Source: an uncultured Acetatifactor sp. (GTDB lineage: Bacteria > Bacillota > Clostridia > Lachnospirales > Lachnospiraceae). From it: DNA of 23,442 bases. Shown here piece after piece: positions 14,983-22,013 of the stretch. The stretch spans positions 1 through 23,442 of the forward strand of contig CAJUGT010000030.1 of the NCBI GenBank assembly GCA_910586435.1, written 5' to 3'. The position numbers were made by a program, and so were the translations under genes. Below the pieces are notes generated by a model. That model did not search any database. It saw nothing but the letters and a program-made list of their open reading frames with translations, and was not told where the DNA came from. The number at the start of each line of letters is the position of its first letter. Position 1 is the stretch's first letter.

Positions 14983-15846
14983 ATGCGAAATACGGAGGAA
15001 ATGATGAGTTTGTTTGAGGCGTTTGCGCTGAGAGAGGAAAGGGTGAGGGCAATGACTCTGGAGGGTTCCAGGGTAAATCCCGGGATAAAACCCGATATAT
15101 ATCAGGATTATGACATTACTTTCCTTGTGACGGATGTGGAGAGTTTTCGGGAGTCTGACGATTGGCTATCTGTGTTTGGTGAATGTATCTTCATGCAGAA
15201 ACCGGAAGCTATGAGTCTGTTTGAGCCGGATTTTCCAGAAGGCTGGTTTTCGTATCTGATGATTTACAGGGATGGGGTGAAAATAGACCTTACTTTGGTG
15301 CCGGTGAAGGACGTGGAAGAATACTTTGCTCAAGACCCTTTGATATCTGTTATATTGGACAAGGATGGTATATGTGGTATGGCCATGCCGCCAAGTGATG
15401 AAAGATTCTGGATTCAGGAACCATCGGAAGCCTTTTACAGGGATTGCTGTAACGAGTTCTGGCAGGTATGCCATTATGCAGCCAAGGGCCTTTTAAGAAA
15501 GCAGCAGCTCTATGCCAATCACATGATGGAACAGATAATCAGGAAGGAGCTTCTGCGGATGCTTGGCTGGTATGTGGGGGCCAAAAAGGGATTTCCCATA
15601 AACTGCGGCAAGTATGGCAGGGACATTCCCGGATTCCTTTCGGAAGAAGAAGGGCAAAAACTGTTTCTGTCCTATCGTCTTGACAGTATTGAAAACGGAT
15701 GGCAGGCGTTAAGCGCTGCGGAAGATTTGTTTGCCATCGCTTCAAGAGGAGTTGCGGAGGGTGTAGGTTTTGCATATCCGGAATATGAAAGCGTTGTGCG
15801 GGAATATATTGAGACACTGAAATCATTAAAAATGTCGGAATGCTGA
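14983..15846 (+). CDS. ANT(6)/AadK-like aminoglycoside 6-adenylyltransferase family protein
   Basis: The 287-residue protein belongs to the streptomycin 6-adenylyltransferase family (AadK, AadE), which transfers AMP from ATP to the 6-hydroxyl of streptomycin. The nucleotidyltransferase motif LEGSR (26-30), QDYDITFLVTD (41-51, with Asp42 and Asp44) and the third carboxylate in VKIDLTLVP (Asp102) are all present, followed by the helical C-terminal domain (NEFWQVCHYAAKGLLRKQ, HMMEQIIRKELLRMLGW). Length is usual for the family. GGGAGG precedes ATG 14983. It is monocistronic, with a promoter at 14895 and a terminator at 15848. Whether it confers resistance cannot be read from sequence; many chromosomal members are weakly active or silent. 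Confidence 0.87.
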   Translation: MRNTEEMMSLFEAFALREERVRAMTLEGSRVNPGIKPDIYQDYDITFLVTDVESFRESDDWLSVFGECIFMQKPEAMSLFEPDFPEGWFSYLMIYRDGVKIDLTLVPVKDVEEYFAQDPLISVILDKDGICGMAMPPSDERFWIQEPSEAFYRDCCNEFWQVCHYAAKGLLRKQQLYANHMMEQIIRKELLRMLGWYVGAKKGFPINCGKYGRDIPGFLSEEEGQKLFLSYRLDSIENGWQALSAAEDLFAIASRGVAEGVGFAYPEYESVVREYIETLKSLKMSEC

Positions 15847-15847
15847 C

Positions 15848-15898
15848 AAAAGAGAAGAGACATTGGAACTTTATGTTCCCAATGTCTCTTCTCTTTTA
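15848..15898. terminator. Bidirectional rho-independent terminator
   Basis: A near-perfect hairpin pairs AAAAGAGAAGAGACATTGG with its complement across a short TTTAT-containing loop (GGAAC / GTTCC at the tip) and ends in TCTTTT. The complementary strand also ends in TCTTTTG, so it can stop transcription from both sides. It follows the ANT(6)-like gene by 2 bases. Confidence 0.92.
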
Positions 15899-16212
15899 TA
15901 TGAAAAACGATATATTTTGCTGTGAATCATTTTATATGGGTTAGGGAACGGGCCGAAGGGGAAAGAAACAGCCCGTCCGTTCCCATAGGAAGCATACAGC
16001 CGCCCGCTCGAAAACGAGAAGGTTGTTTGCTTACCATGTTCATTATACGATGTTTTTCTTAGAAAAGCAATAATTTTTTGCGAAAATTTTAACTTTTTTT
16101 CTTGTTCCGGGTTTTGGGGGCATGATAAACCAGGTTGCCGGCCAGTTATCACGCCCAAGAATGGCATAGCAACCATTCATCCCAGTCCCCCCATTGTACA
16201 AAATGGTTTTTC
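15899..16212 (-). other. Hairpin-rich region; possible minus-strand small RNA
   Basis: No protein gene is convincing here. On the minus strand a candidate promoter is TTGCTT (16070-16065), a 17-bp spacer and a perfect TATAAT (16047-16042). The transcript would begin near 16035 and run to the bidirectional terminator at 15848, about 185 bases. It would hold a CTCG/CGAG tetraloop hairpin (16007-16018) and a stem GGGAACGG / CCGTTCCC (15944-15984). Further right, GGGCGTGATAA pairs with TTATCATGCCC on the minus strand (about 16110-16150); pairing there needs a G-U wobble that would be a mismatch on the plus strand, so minus-strand RNA is favoured. I recognise no known RNA family. Confidence 0.35.
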
Positions 16213-16241
16213 TGTACATAATATTTGTTTTATGGTACAAT
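16213..16241 (+). promoter_or_regulatory. Candidate promoter of the HSP90-like operon
   Basis: TGTACA (16213-16218), a 17-bp spacer and TACAAT (16236-16241). The start would fall near 16248, just at the 5' edge of the structured leader (16251). The -35 box is a four-of-six match only. Confidence 0.45.
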
Positions 16242-16243
16242 GT

Positions 16244-16383
16244 CCGCAAAGGGCAGAGCCAAGCGTCCAAAGAAGCAACTGCCAAACTTGTTTGAGCAGA
16301 TGCTTCTTTGGACATTTGGCGAGCGAAGCGAACCCGAAAAACAGAAGGTTTTTCGGGTCTCTGCCCGAAGAATTGCGGAAATC
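16244..16383 (+). promoter_or_regulatory. Structured 140-base leader element of the HSP90-like operon
   Basis: A closing stem GGGCAGAG (16251-16258) / CTCTGCCC (16359-16366) encloses two arms. The first is a very long hairpin (16257-16320) pairing GCCAA, GTCCAAAGAAGCA, CTGC and CAAAC with GTTTG, GCAG, TGCTTCTTTGGAC and TTGGC. The second is ACCCGAAAAAC / GTTTTTCGGGT (16332-16358). The element is flanked by 12-bp direct repeats ATGGTACAATGT (16232-16243 and 16384-16395). There is no T run, so it is not a simple terminator. It may be a regulatory 5' leader RNA or an inserted palindromic element; I do not recognise a known family. Confidence 0.6.
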
Positions 16384-16394
16384 ATGGTACAATG

Positions 16395-16419
16395 TTGACA
16401 CATAAAGGCATTGTGTCAA
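16395..16419 (+). promoter_or_regulatory. 8-9-8 inverted repeat, possible operator
   Basis: TTGACACA (16395-16402) and TGTGTCAA (16412-16419) form a perfect inverted repeat with a 9-base gap, about 40 bases before the HSP90-like start. The spacing is that of the CIRCE heat-shock operator, but the arms differ from CIRCE (TTAGCACTC). The role is inferred from position only. Confidence 0.4.
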
Positions 16420-16460
16420 ACACTGATTCCATTGGGAAAAAAAATAAAAGGAGTGGAAAG

Positions 16461-18353
16461 ATGGAGGATTATCGTTTTAAAGTAAACCTGGGGGGCATGA
16501 TTGAAATACTGTCAGACCATCTATATAGCAGTCCGGATGTGTACATCCGGGAGCTGTTGCAGAATGGAGTGGATGCCATTACCGGAAAGAAGAAACTGGA
16601 GGAAGTTTCATTTGCTTCCCACGGGAAAGCGGATGGGGAGGACTTGGGCAAGAATGCGGGTCAGGGAGTTGAGGGATGTATCTCACTGGATATAGAGGAG
16701 GGAAAAAGCCTTATATTCTCAGATAACGGGCAGGGACTTACGGAGGAGGAAATCCATCGTTTCCTGGCGATTATAGGGGAATCTTCCAAACGTAATCTTG
16801 AGAGCGGAAGGATTGAGACAGACTATATCGGGCGTTTTGGCATAGGGCTGTTGTCATGCTTTATGGTTTCCGATGAGATAAAAATGCTTACCCGTTCCTG
16901 CAAGGAGGATTCTCCGGTGCTGGAATGGCTGGGAAGGCCCGATGGCACTTACACCATACGTAAGGTGGAAAAAGGGGACTATAATCAGAACCAGAGCCGG
17001 GAAGCCAGTCAATATGAAGCATTGGCCTCATCCTGCGGAACCAGTGTGATTCTGTCAGCAAAACCTGGAATGGAGGAGTATTTTACCAGGGATGTGATAG
17101 AGAAGCTCATTATTTATTATGGAATACTCCTGCCTTTTCCCATTCTGATACGCCAGAATGGAAAAGAAAAGCAGATGAATCCCATTTTTCTTCCATGGGA
17201 GGGACGAAAGACCAACAGCCAGGAGCTGCTGCTGTTTGGAAAATTAATGTTTGAAGAGCAGTTTTTTGACTGTGTGCCTTTTCGCTCAGAAGAAGGCAAT
17301 GTATCCGGTGTGGCATATATCAGAAGTTATCCGGTGCTGCCCTCTGCCAGGGTCAGTCACAGAATCTATCTGAAGAATATGCTGCTGACGGAAAAGGGGG
17401 ACAATCTGATTCCGGATTGGGCCGTATTTGCCAAATGTATTGTCAATGCCACGGATTTGCGCCCCACCGCTTCCAGGGAGGGGTTTTATGTGGATGAGGT
17501 GCTGGAGGCTGCAAGAGATACCATAGAAGATTGCCTGACGGAGTATATTGCGGATCTGGCTGAAAATGATCCGGAGAAATTTCAACAGTTTTTCAGGATT
17601 CATCATCTGACATTAATGTCACTTGCGCTGGCAACCCCGAAGCTTTTTGGCACTTTGGCGGACTATTTTCATTTTGAAACCACCAGGGGAAACAGGACTG
17701 GCTATGAGCTGAGGACCTGCGGGGAACCCTTGATATACGCTCCCACAGAGGAGAAGTATAAGCAGCTCTCCCAGCTGTTTTTTGCCCAGGATAAGCAGCT
17801 CATCAATGTATCCTATGTACACTCTCTGGATCTGCTCAAGCGTCTGGGGGACATGTATCAGATTGAGGTCAGCGCAGTGGAAGACTGGGAGGTGGAAGAT
17901 CTGATGAAAGATTTGTCCCCGGAGGATCAGGATGAGGGATATGAATTCCTGAAGATGGCGAATCATATTTTAAAATCCTTTGATTGTAAGGCGGAGCTAA
18001 AATATTTCTCCCCTTATCATCTGCCAACTTTTTATCTCATGGATGAAAACACATTGCTGAAACGCCAGATTGCAAGTTCCAGATCACAGTCCAGCGCTAT
18101 GTTTTATAATATGCTGGATGCGTTTGCGTCGGATTTGGCCAATGAGAGGGCGGCGACCCTGTATTTTAATTACAATAATCCTTTGGTGCAAAAGCTGGCA
18201 GGCTGTGAGACGGAGAAGGATGTAAAAGTCTTTGTGGAAATTTTATATGTGCAGGCGCTGCAGATAGGAGGTTTTGCTCTTCATAACAATGAGATGGGGA
18301 TGCTGAACCGCAATATTATGGCGCTGATGGAGAGGGGGCTGTCCGATGTATGA
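16461..18353 (+). CDS. HSP90 (HtpG-like) family ATPase
   Basis: The 630-residue protein has a GHKL ATPase N-domain: IRELLQNGVDAI (29-40; Glu31 catalytic, Asn35 and Asp38 for Mg-ATP), FSDNGQGLT (86-94) and GRFGIGLLS (124-132). An extra charged loop lies at about 44-72. A middle domain follows, with DLRPTASREGFYVD holding the family's catalytic Arg region, then a divergent C-terminal part. The sequence differs clearly from canonical HtpG, resembling the divergent HSP90-family proteins of Firmicutes and Actinobacteria. ATG 16461 follows AAAGGAG; the longer upstream frame would run through the structured leader and lacks a ribosome site. Its stop overlaps the start of the next gene by 8 bases, so it is coupled to two helical-repeat proteins that could be clients or co-chaperones. 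Confidence 0.85.
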   Translation: MEDYRFKVNLGGMIEILSDHLYSSPDVYIRELLQNGVDAITGKKKLEEVSFASHGKADGEDLGKNAGQGVEGCISLDIEEGKSLIFSDNGQGLTEEEIHRFLAIIGESSKRNLESGRIETDYIGRFGIGLLSCFMVSDEIKMLTRSCKEDSPVLEWLGRPDGTYTIRKVEKGDYNQNQSREASQYEALASSCGTSVILSAKPGMEEYFTRDVIEKLIIYYGILLPFPILIRQNGKEKQMNPIFLPWEGRKTNSQELLLFGKLMFEEQFFDCVPFRSEEGNVSGVAYIRSYPVLPSARVSHRIYLKNMLLTEKGDNLIPDWAVFAKCIVNATDLRPTASREGFYVDEVLEAARDTIEDCLTEYIADLAENDPEKFQQFFRIHHLTLMSLALATPKLFGTLADYFHFETTRGNRTGYELRTCGEPLIYAPTEEKYKQLSQLFFAQDKQLINVSYVHSLDLLKRLGDMYQIEVSAVEDWEVEDLMKDLSPEDQDEGYEFLKMANHILKSFDCKAELKYFSPYHLPTFYLMDENTLLKRQIASSRSQSSAMFYNMLDAFASDLANERAATLYFNYNNPLVQKLAGCETEKDVKVFVEILYVQALQIGGFALHNNEMGMLNRNIMALMERGLSDV

Positions 18354-19458
18354 TCCGGTGAATATAAAAAATACATATGATAAAATGGAACACGGCAAAG
18401 TCAAAATAGCTGCCATGCGTTCGGCTGTGGCAGAAGCCGACAGACAGGGGGATGTGACGTATGGAGCGTTTTTCCGTGAGGAGATATGCCATGAGTCCTG
18501 CTTTTATGGAGATGGCATGGATATGATGATTATTTTTCCGGAGCTGTTGGCGCTGGTAGATAAACATCCTGAGACGCCCACCACAATTTTTGACAAGTAT
18601 ATTTATCAGAACAGTTTGGATCATGTGCTTTGGATCTATAAGTGGGTATTGTCCCATTGTGAGTCTTATTATCAGATTCCCATGGAGGACTGCATGAACT
18701 TTTTTCAGGACGCAAAGGAACGTTTTTTGCGGTTTGGATATAATCTAAAGCCCTGGTATCTGATTTTGTATGATTTTTATAAACATATTGACAAGGAAAG
18801 GGCGGAAAAGGACTTTTATGAATTTGAAAGGCTGCCCCGTGACTCAAACAGTGACTGCCAGGCATGTGAGAGGAATACAGAGATTTCCTTCTATCTGGAT
18901 CAGGGGAATCTGGAAAAGGCGGTGGCGCTGTCAAAGGAAATAGAAAATTTTAAATTGACCTGCGGTGATAAAATGTCGGCGTGGCTGCGGATGAAGAAGC
19001 ATTTCATGCATTATTACATGAAACGGAGAGAATTTGATAAGGCCCTTGACTATTGCAGAATGATGGAAAGGAACCTGCAAGAGGAAACGGAATTTGAACG
19101 CTGGGATGATTTTCTGGTTTGTTACGCCCATTCGGATCTGGGAAAAGCGTTGAAAATCTATAAGGAACATTGGAAAGAATGGCAGGAATGGCGGGACCCC
19201 TCGGATGAATTTCGCGTCAACGTCAATGCCTGTCTGTTTTTCCGGGAACTTGGAAAGAGCAAAGAAGGAAAGGAACAGGTCAAGCTTCCCTTTGACAATT
19301 CCTTTCCATTATATCGGGAGAGCGGTCAATATGGGATTCAGGAATTGTATGATTTCTATTATAAGAAAGCCTCAGATCTGGCGGAGAAATTTGATGCCCG
19401 CAATGGGGCAGATGGATACCGGAAGGAGTTGGAAGAGGCGTTATGTATAACCCCGTAG
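18346..19458 (+). CDS. Helical-repeat (TPR-like) protein, paralog 1, unknown function
   Basis: This 370-residue cytosolic protein is rich in helix pairs of the TPR type (for example EKAVALSKEIENFKL, DKALDYCRMMERNLQ, GKALKIYKEHWKEW). It is a clear paralog of the next gene over its whole length: both start MYxPV, share FYGD-x-DM...FPE and IPMEDC, and end near EKFDARNG. A conserved cysteine group, DCQACER (Cys171, Cys174) with Cys206, may bind a metal. It starts within the HSP90-like stop (8-base overlap) and overlaps the next start by 16 bases. Tight coupling to an HSP90-like ATPase suggests a co-chaperone or client; this is inference. Confidence 0.72.
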   Translation: MYDPVNIKNTYDKMEHGKVKIAAMRSAVAEADRQGDVTYGAFFREEICHESCFYGDGMDMMIIFPELLALVDKHPETPTTIFDKYIYQNSLDHVLWIYKWVLSHCESYYQIPMEDCMNFFQDAKERFLRFGYNLKPWYLILYDFYKHIDKERAEKDFYEFERLPRDSNSDCQACERNTEISFYLDQGNLEKAVALSKEIENFKLTCGDKMSAWLRMKKHFMHYYMKRREFDKALDYCRMMERNLQEETEFERWDDFLVCYAHSDLGKALKIYKEHWKEWQEWRDPSDEFRVNVNACLFFRELGKSKEGKEQVKLPFDNSFPLYRESGQYGIQELYDFYYKKASDLAEKFDARNGADGYRKELEEALCITP

Positions 19459-20543
19459 AATTAAGGGAGAGGTATAGAGAGCTGGAACATGGCAGGGCCA
19501 GGATGGCGGGAATTCGCGCCGCCATAGAAGAAGCGGATAAGCATAAGGACATTTCTTATCAGATTTACTTTCGCGCGCAATTTTGTGAGGAGTCGGTGTT
19601 TTACGGGGATGACCTGGATATGGTAGTGATGTTTCCGGAAATGCTTTCCCTGGTGGACAGGTATCCGGACGCGCCAACCACTCGGCATAACAGCAGTTAC
19701 AAGAACAGCTATTCCAATGTTCTTTGGATATATAAGTGGCTGTTGGAAGACTGCGAGAGATTTTATCAGATTCCCATGGAAGATTGTCTGAAGTTTTTTG
19801 AGGATTATAAACAGCGCTGTATTGCAACAGGGTATAATCTGCGGCCTTATTATGAATATGTGTACTCTTTTTATGACAGCATGGGAGATTCCAGGGGGGA
19901 GGAAGCTTTTGGCAGGTTCAGGAAACTTCCTCATGACGGCAATTGTAATTGCAGAGCATGTGAGAGAAATCTGGAGATAAACTACTATCTGGATCATGAT
20001 GAGTTTGAAACGGCTGTCAGACTTTCCCAGGATATCGAAAATCACAGACTCCTTTGCAGTACCATAGAGAAAAACAGGGCATGGCTGCGGATGAAAAAGC
20101 ATTTTCTGCATTACTATCTGAGAAAAAAAGAGTATGAGAAGATTGCTGAATATTGCCGTCTCATAGAGCGGAATATGAACGGGGAAAGGGAATTTGAGTG
20201 TTGGAGTGATTTTCTGGAAGGGTATGCCTATGTGGATATCGGGAAGGCATTGAAAATATATAAAAAATTCTGGAAGGAGTGGCTGTCCGAGCGATGTCCT
20301 GGGGAGGCCTATGATAATGACATAAGCGCCTGTGTTTTTTTTCGGGAACTTGGAAAGGCAAGAAAGGGCGAATATGTCAAGATAGGATTTGACGACACTT
20401 TTCCCTTGTTTCGGGAGGACGGAAGATACCGGATAGAAGAACTATATAAGTATCATTATAATAGAGCCAGAGAAGTGGCAGAGAAATTTGACGCGCGCAA
20501 TGGGACGGATTTCTATTGCAGGAGTCTGAAAGAGTGTTTATGA
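19443..20543 (+). CDS. Helical-repeat (TPR-like) protein, paralog 2, unknown function
   Basis: The 366-residue tandem paralog of the preceding gene is roughly half identical by eye. Shared blocks include YKWLLEDCERFYQIPMEDC, the cysteine group CNCRACER (Cys168, Cys170, Cys173) with Cys205, AWLRMKKHFLHYYL and EKFDARNG near the end. TPR-like helices include FETAVRLSQDIENHRL and GKALKIYKKFWKEW. It starts 16 bases before the previous stop in a different frame, with GGAAGG/GAGG inside the upstream gene as ribosome site. Keeping both copies in overlapping frames implies selection for a pair, possibly a heteromer. Confidence 0.72.
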   Translation: MYNPVELRERYRELEHGRARMAGIRAAIEEADKHKDISYQIYFRAQFCEESVFYGDDLDMVVMFPEMLSLVDRYPDAPTTRHNSSYKNSYSNVLWIYKWLLEDCERFYQIPMEDCLKFFEDYKQRCIATGYNLRPYYEYVYSFYDSMGDSRGEEAFGRFRKLPHDGNCNCRACERNLEINYYLDHDEFETAVRLSQDIENHRLLCSTIEKNRAWLRMKKHFLHYYLRKKEYEKIAEYCRLIERNMNGEREFECWSDFLEGYAYVDIGKALKIYKKFWKEWLSERCPGEAYDNDISACVFFRELGKARKGEYVKIGFDDTFPLFREDGRYRIEELYKYHYNRAREVAEKFDARNGTDFYCRSLKECL

Positions 20544-20589
20544 GCAAAAAAGTCTTATTTTATGGAGTATAAAAAAGGAGCGAAAAAGT

Positions 20590-21852
20590 ATGGGACAAAA
20601 GAAAACATCAAAAAAGCGCAAATCTCCTGGGCCGCAGAAAGAGATTATGGTTCTGTTCAGCGGAGAAGAGGATTTGGTCAGGAACAGGGCAGCAGTCATA
20701 GACTGCTTTGGACTGGAGATGGCGGAGGGCGGCAATTCTGTGGAGCTGGGTAACGGAAACTGCAATGTATCCATTACCATATGGCTTCCATCCATGGGAG
20801 AAGAAGAGAAAAAATTTATTCGGGAGCAGAAAAATTTGGTCTGCGGGTTCTTTTCCCATGTGGAAACAGACGATGATGATATTAAGATAAATCTGTGCCA
20901 CTATATCCAACAGGCAAAGGCTTACATTTATGTAGAGCTGGAAGCAAGAGATGCCAACGTGGAGTTGGAGGATGATGTGGAAGAAGTGCGGGACATTATG
21001 TGGGATGTGGCGGAAGCAGTGGAAGGAGTGCTGATAGTGGAGCATGGCACTGTGGCCCTTGGGGTGGTGAATGAGGCTGATGTGGTGATTCTGGATGAAA
21101 GCGGGAAAAGCGATCTGGAAGCCTATTTTCCCTTTGCGCTGGATGAGAATCCCCAATTTCTTATGGGGTGTACGGACCTGCAAAAGGCACGAAGAAACAG
21201 AAATATGAAATACCTCTTTGACAAGGGGATTTATGTGTGTGAACTGCCGTTAAACGAAGATGAGGAAAAGGTCTCCATACGAAGTAAGGAGGAAGTGGCA
21301 CGCAGGGCGCTGGGGCTTATGACAGTGGCGGTGTATTCAGAGGCCATGCTGAATCCCGAGGAGCAGCTGGGAGTGGAGGAAGCCAGAGAATTTATCGGAC
21401 GGATAATGGAAAGTTATGGAATAGAGAAGCCGGAAGAAATCCTCAGCCCTAAAGAGCTGGCTTATGTGATGGATGATCAGCCGGAGGAGGGCACAAAGGT
21501 AAATTATTCCTGGCAATATGAAAACCTTTATATATTGGAGTGGGTATTGGGACTGGTCCAGTGGCAGGACCCATTGGCAATCTGTGATGTACCCCTCATG
21601 GTGCGGAACATGAGAAACTTTTCTTCAATAGAAGAAATCTGTGACAAAACCACCATGCGTACTCCAACAGAGATACTGGACAAGGCAGATTTGATTTACC
21701 GTATGGACTGGGCGGCAGTGGATGCGAGAATTCATCAGATGATTGGCCCCAGGGGGCTGGAACATGGTGTGGTACAGGAATGGCACAAGACTTTAAACTG
21801 GATGATAAATTTTGGACAGGATGACTGGGACCATGTGAGTACGCCTACTTAA
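20590..21852 (+). CDS. DUF4272 domain protein
   Basis: The 420-residue protein has a basic start (MGQKKTSKKRK). Residues about 15-210 form a mixed alpha/beta region I do not recognise, with an acidic stretch (HVETDDDDIKINL, NVELEDDVEEVRD). Residues about 235-420 match DUF4272: EEVARRALGLMTVAVYSE, LSPKELAYVMDDQPEEG, NYSWQYENLYILEWVLGLV, RTPTEILDKADLIYRMDWAAVDAR and the C-terminal VVQEWHKTLNWMI...DDWDHVSTPT. The biochemical function of DUF4272 is not known. AAGGAG lies 9-10 bases before ATG 20590. It follows the second TPR-like gene by 46 bases on the same strand and is probably cotranscribed. Confidence 0.82.
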   Translation: MGQKKTSKKRKSPGPQKEIMVLFSGEEDLVRNRAAVIDCFGLEMAEGGNSVELGNGNCNVSITIWLPSMGEEEKKFIREQKNLVCGFFSHVETDDDDIKINLCHYIQQAKAYIYVELEARDANVELEDDVEEVRDIMWDVAEAVEGVLIVEHGTVALGVVNEADVVILDESGKSDLEAYFPFALDENPQFLMGCTDLQKARRNRNMKYLFDKGIYVCELPLNEDEEKVSIRSKEEVARRALGLMTVAVYSEAMLNPEEQLGVEEAREFIGRIMESYGIEKPEEILSPKELAYVMDDQPEEGTKVNYSWQYENLYILEWVLGLVQWQDPLAICDVPLMVRNMRNFSSIEEICDKTTMRTPTEILDKADLIYRMDWAAVDARIHQMIGPRGLEHGVVQEWHKTLNWMINFGQDDWDHVSTPT

Positions 21853-21881
21853 TAAAGTATTTGTTTCATATGGAGGTATGT

Positions 21882-22001
21882 ATGAGTGGAAATTTAAAAC
21901 AGTCTCGGAACGAAGGTGCCCGGAAGGAAATTTCAGCTGCGTACTTTGCGGATGAAATTTTCTTCCCTAGTCAGGGCACCGTAGTGCAGAGACTGGAATA
22001 G
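21882..22001 (+). CDS. Possible leader peptide across repeat copy F (39 aa)
   Basis: ATG 21882 lies 5 bases after GGAGG (21872-21876), a good ribosome site. The 39-residue frame starts MSGNLKQSRNEGARKEISAA and ends at a TAG (21999-22001) that overlaps the Shine-Dalgarno AGGAG of the Sel1 gene. It is the best of the repeat-borne frames, as both initiation and coupling signals are in place. The peptide has no recognisable domain, and its similarity to the copies at 2167 and 9542 may only reflect conserved RNA. Confidence 0.35.
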   Translation: MSGNLKQSRNEGARKEISAAYFADEIFFPSQGTVVQRLE

Positions 22002-22004
22002 GAG
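21885..22004 (+). repeat. Structured leader repeat, copy F (upstream of Sel1 gene)
   Basis: This is the clearest fold of the family: outer stem CAGTCTC / GAGACTG (fully paired), internal loop GGAACGAA opposite GTAGTGCA, middle stem GGTGCCC (21915-21921) / GGGCACC (21974-21980), and a long apical stem GGAAG-AAATTTCA / TGAAATTTTCTTCC with CTGC / GCGG at the tip. The trailing hairpins of copies A and B are absent. It ends in TGGAATAGGAG, the ribosome site of the Sel1 gene at 22014. Confidence 0.87.
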
Positions 22005-22013
22005 AAAGTTACG

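Noticed and set aside
16043..16315. Minus-strand open frame of 90 residues including MNGCYAILGRDNWPATW
   Set aside because: No good ribosome site, no recognisable domain, and it runs across hairpins and the HSP90 leader; RNA structure explains the region better.
16308..16460. 51-residue N-terminal extension of the HSP90-like protein
   Set aside because: It would translate the structured leader and the inverted repeat; AAAGGAG is correctly spaced for ATG 16461, where the HSP90 N-domain begins.
21885..22004. Classic MITE interpretation of the repeat family
   Set aside because: The outer arms are inverted, but the flanking sequence (AATTTAAAA and GGAATAGGAG) is also shared between copies and no target duplications are visible, so simple transposon insertion does not explain the pattern.
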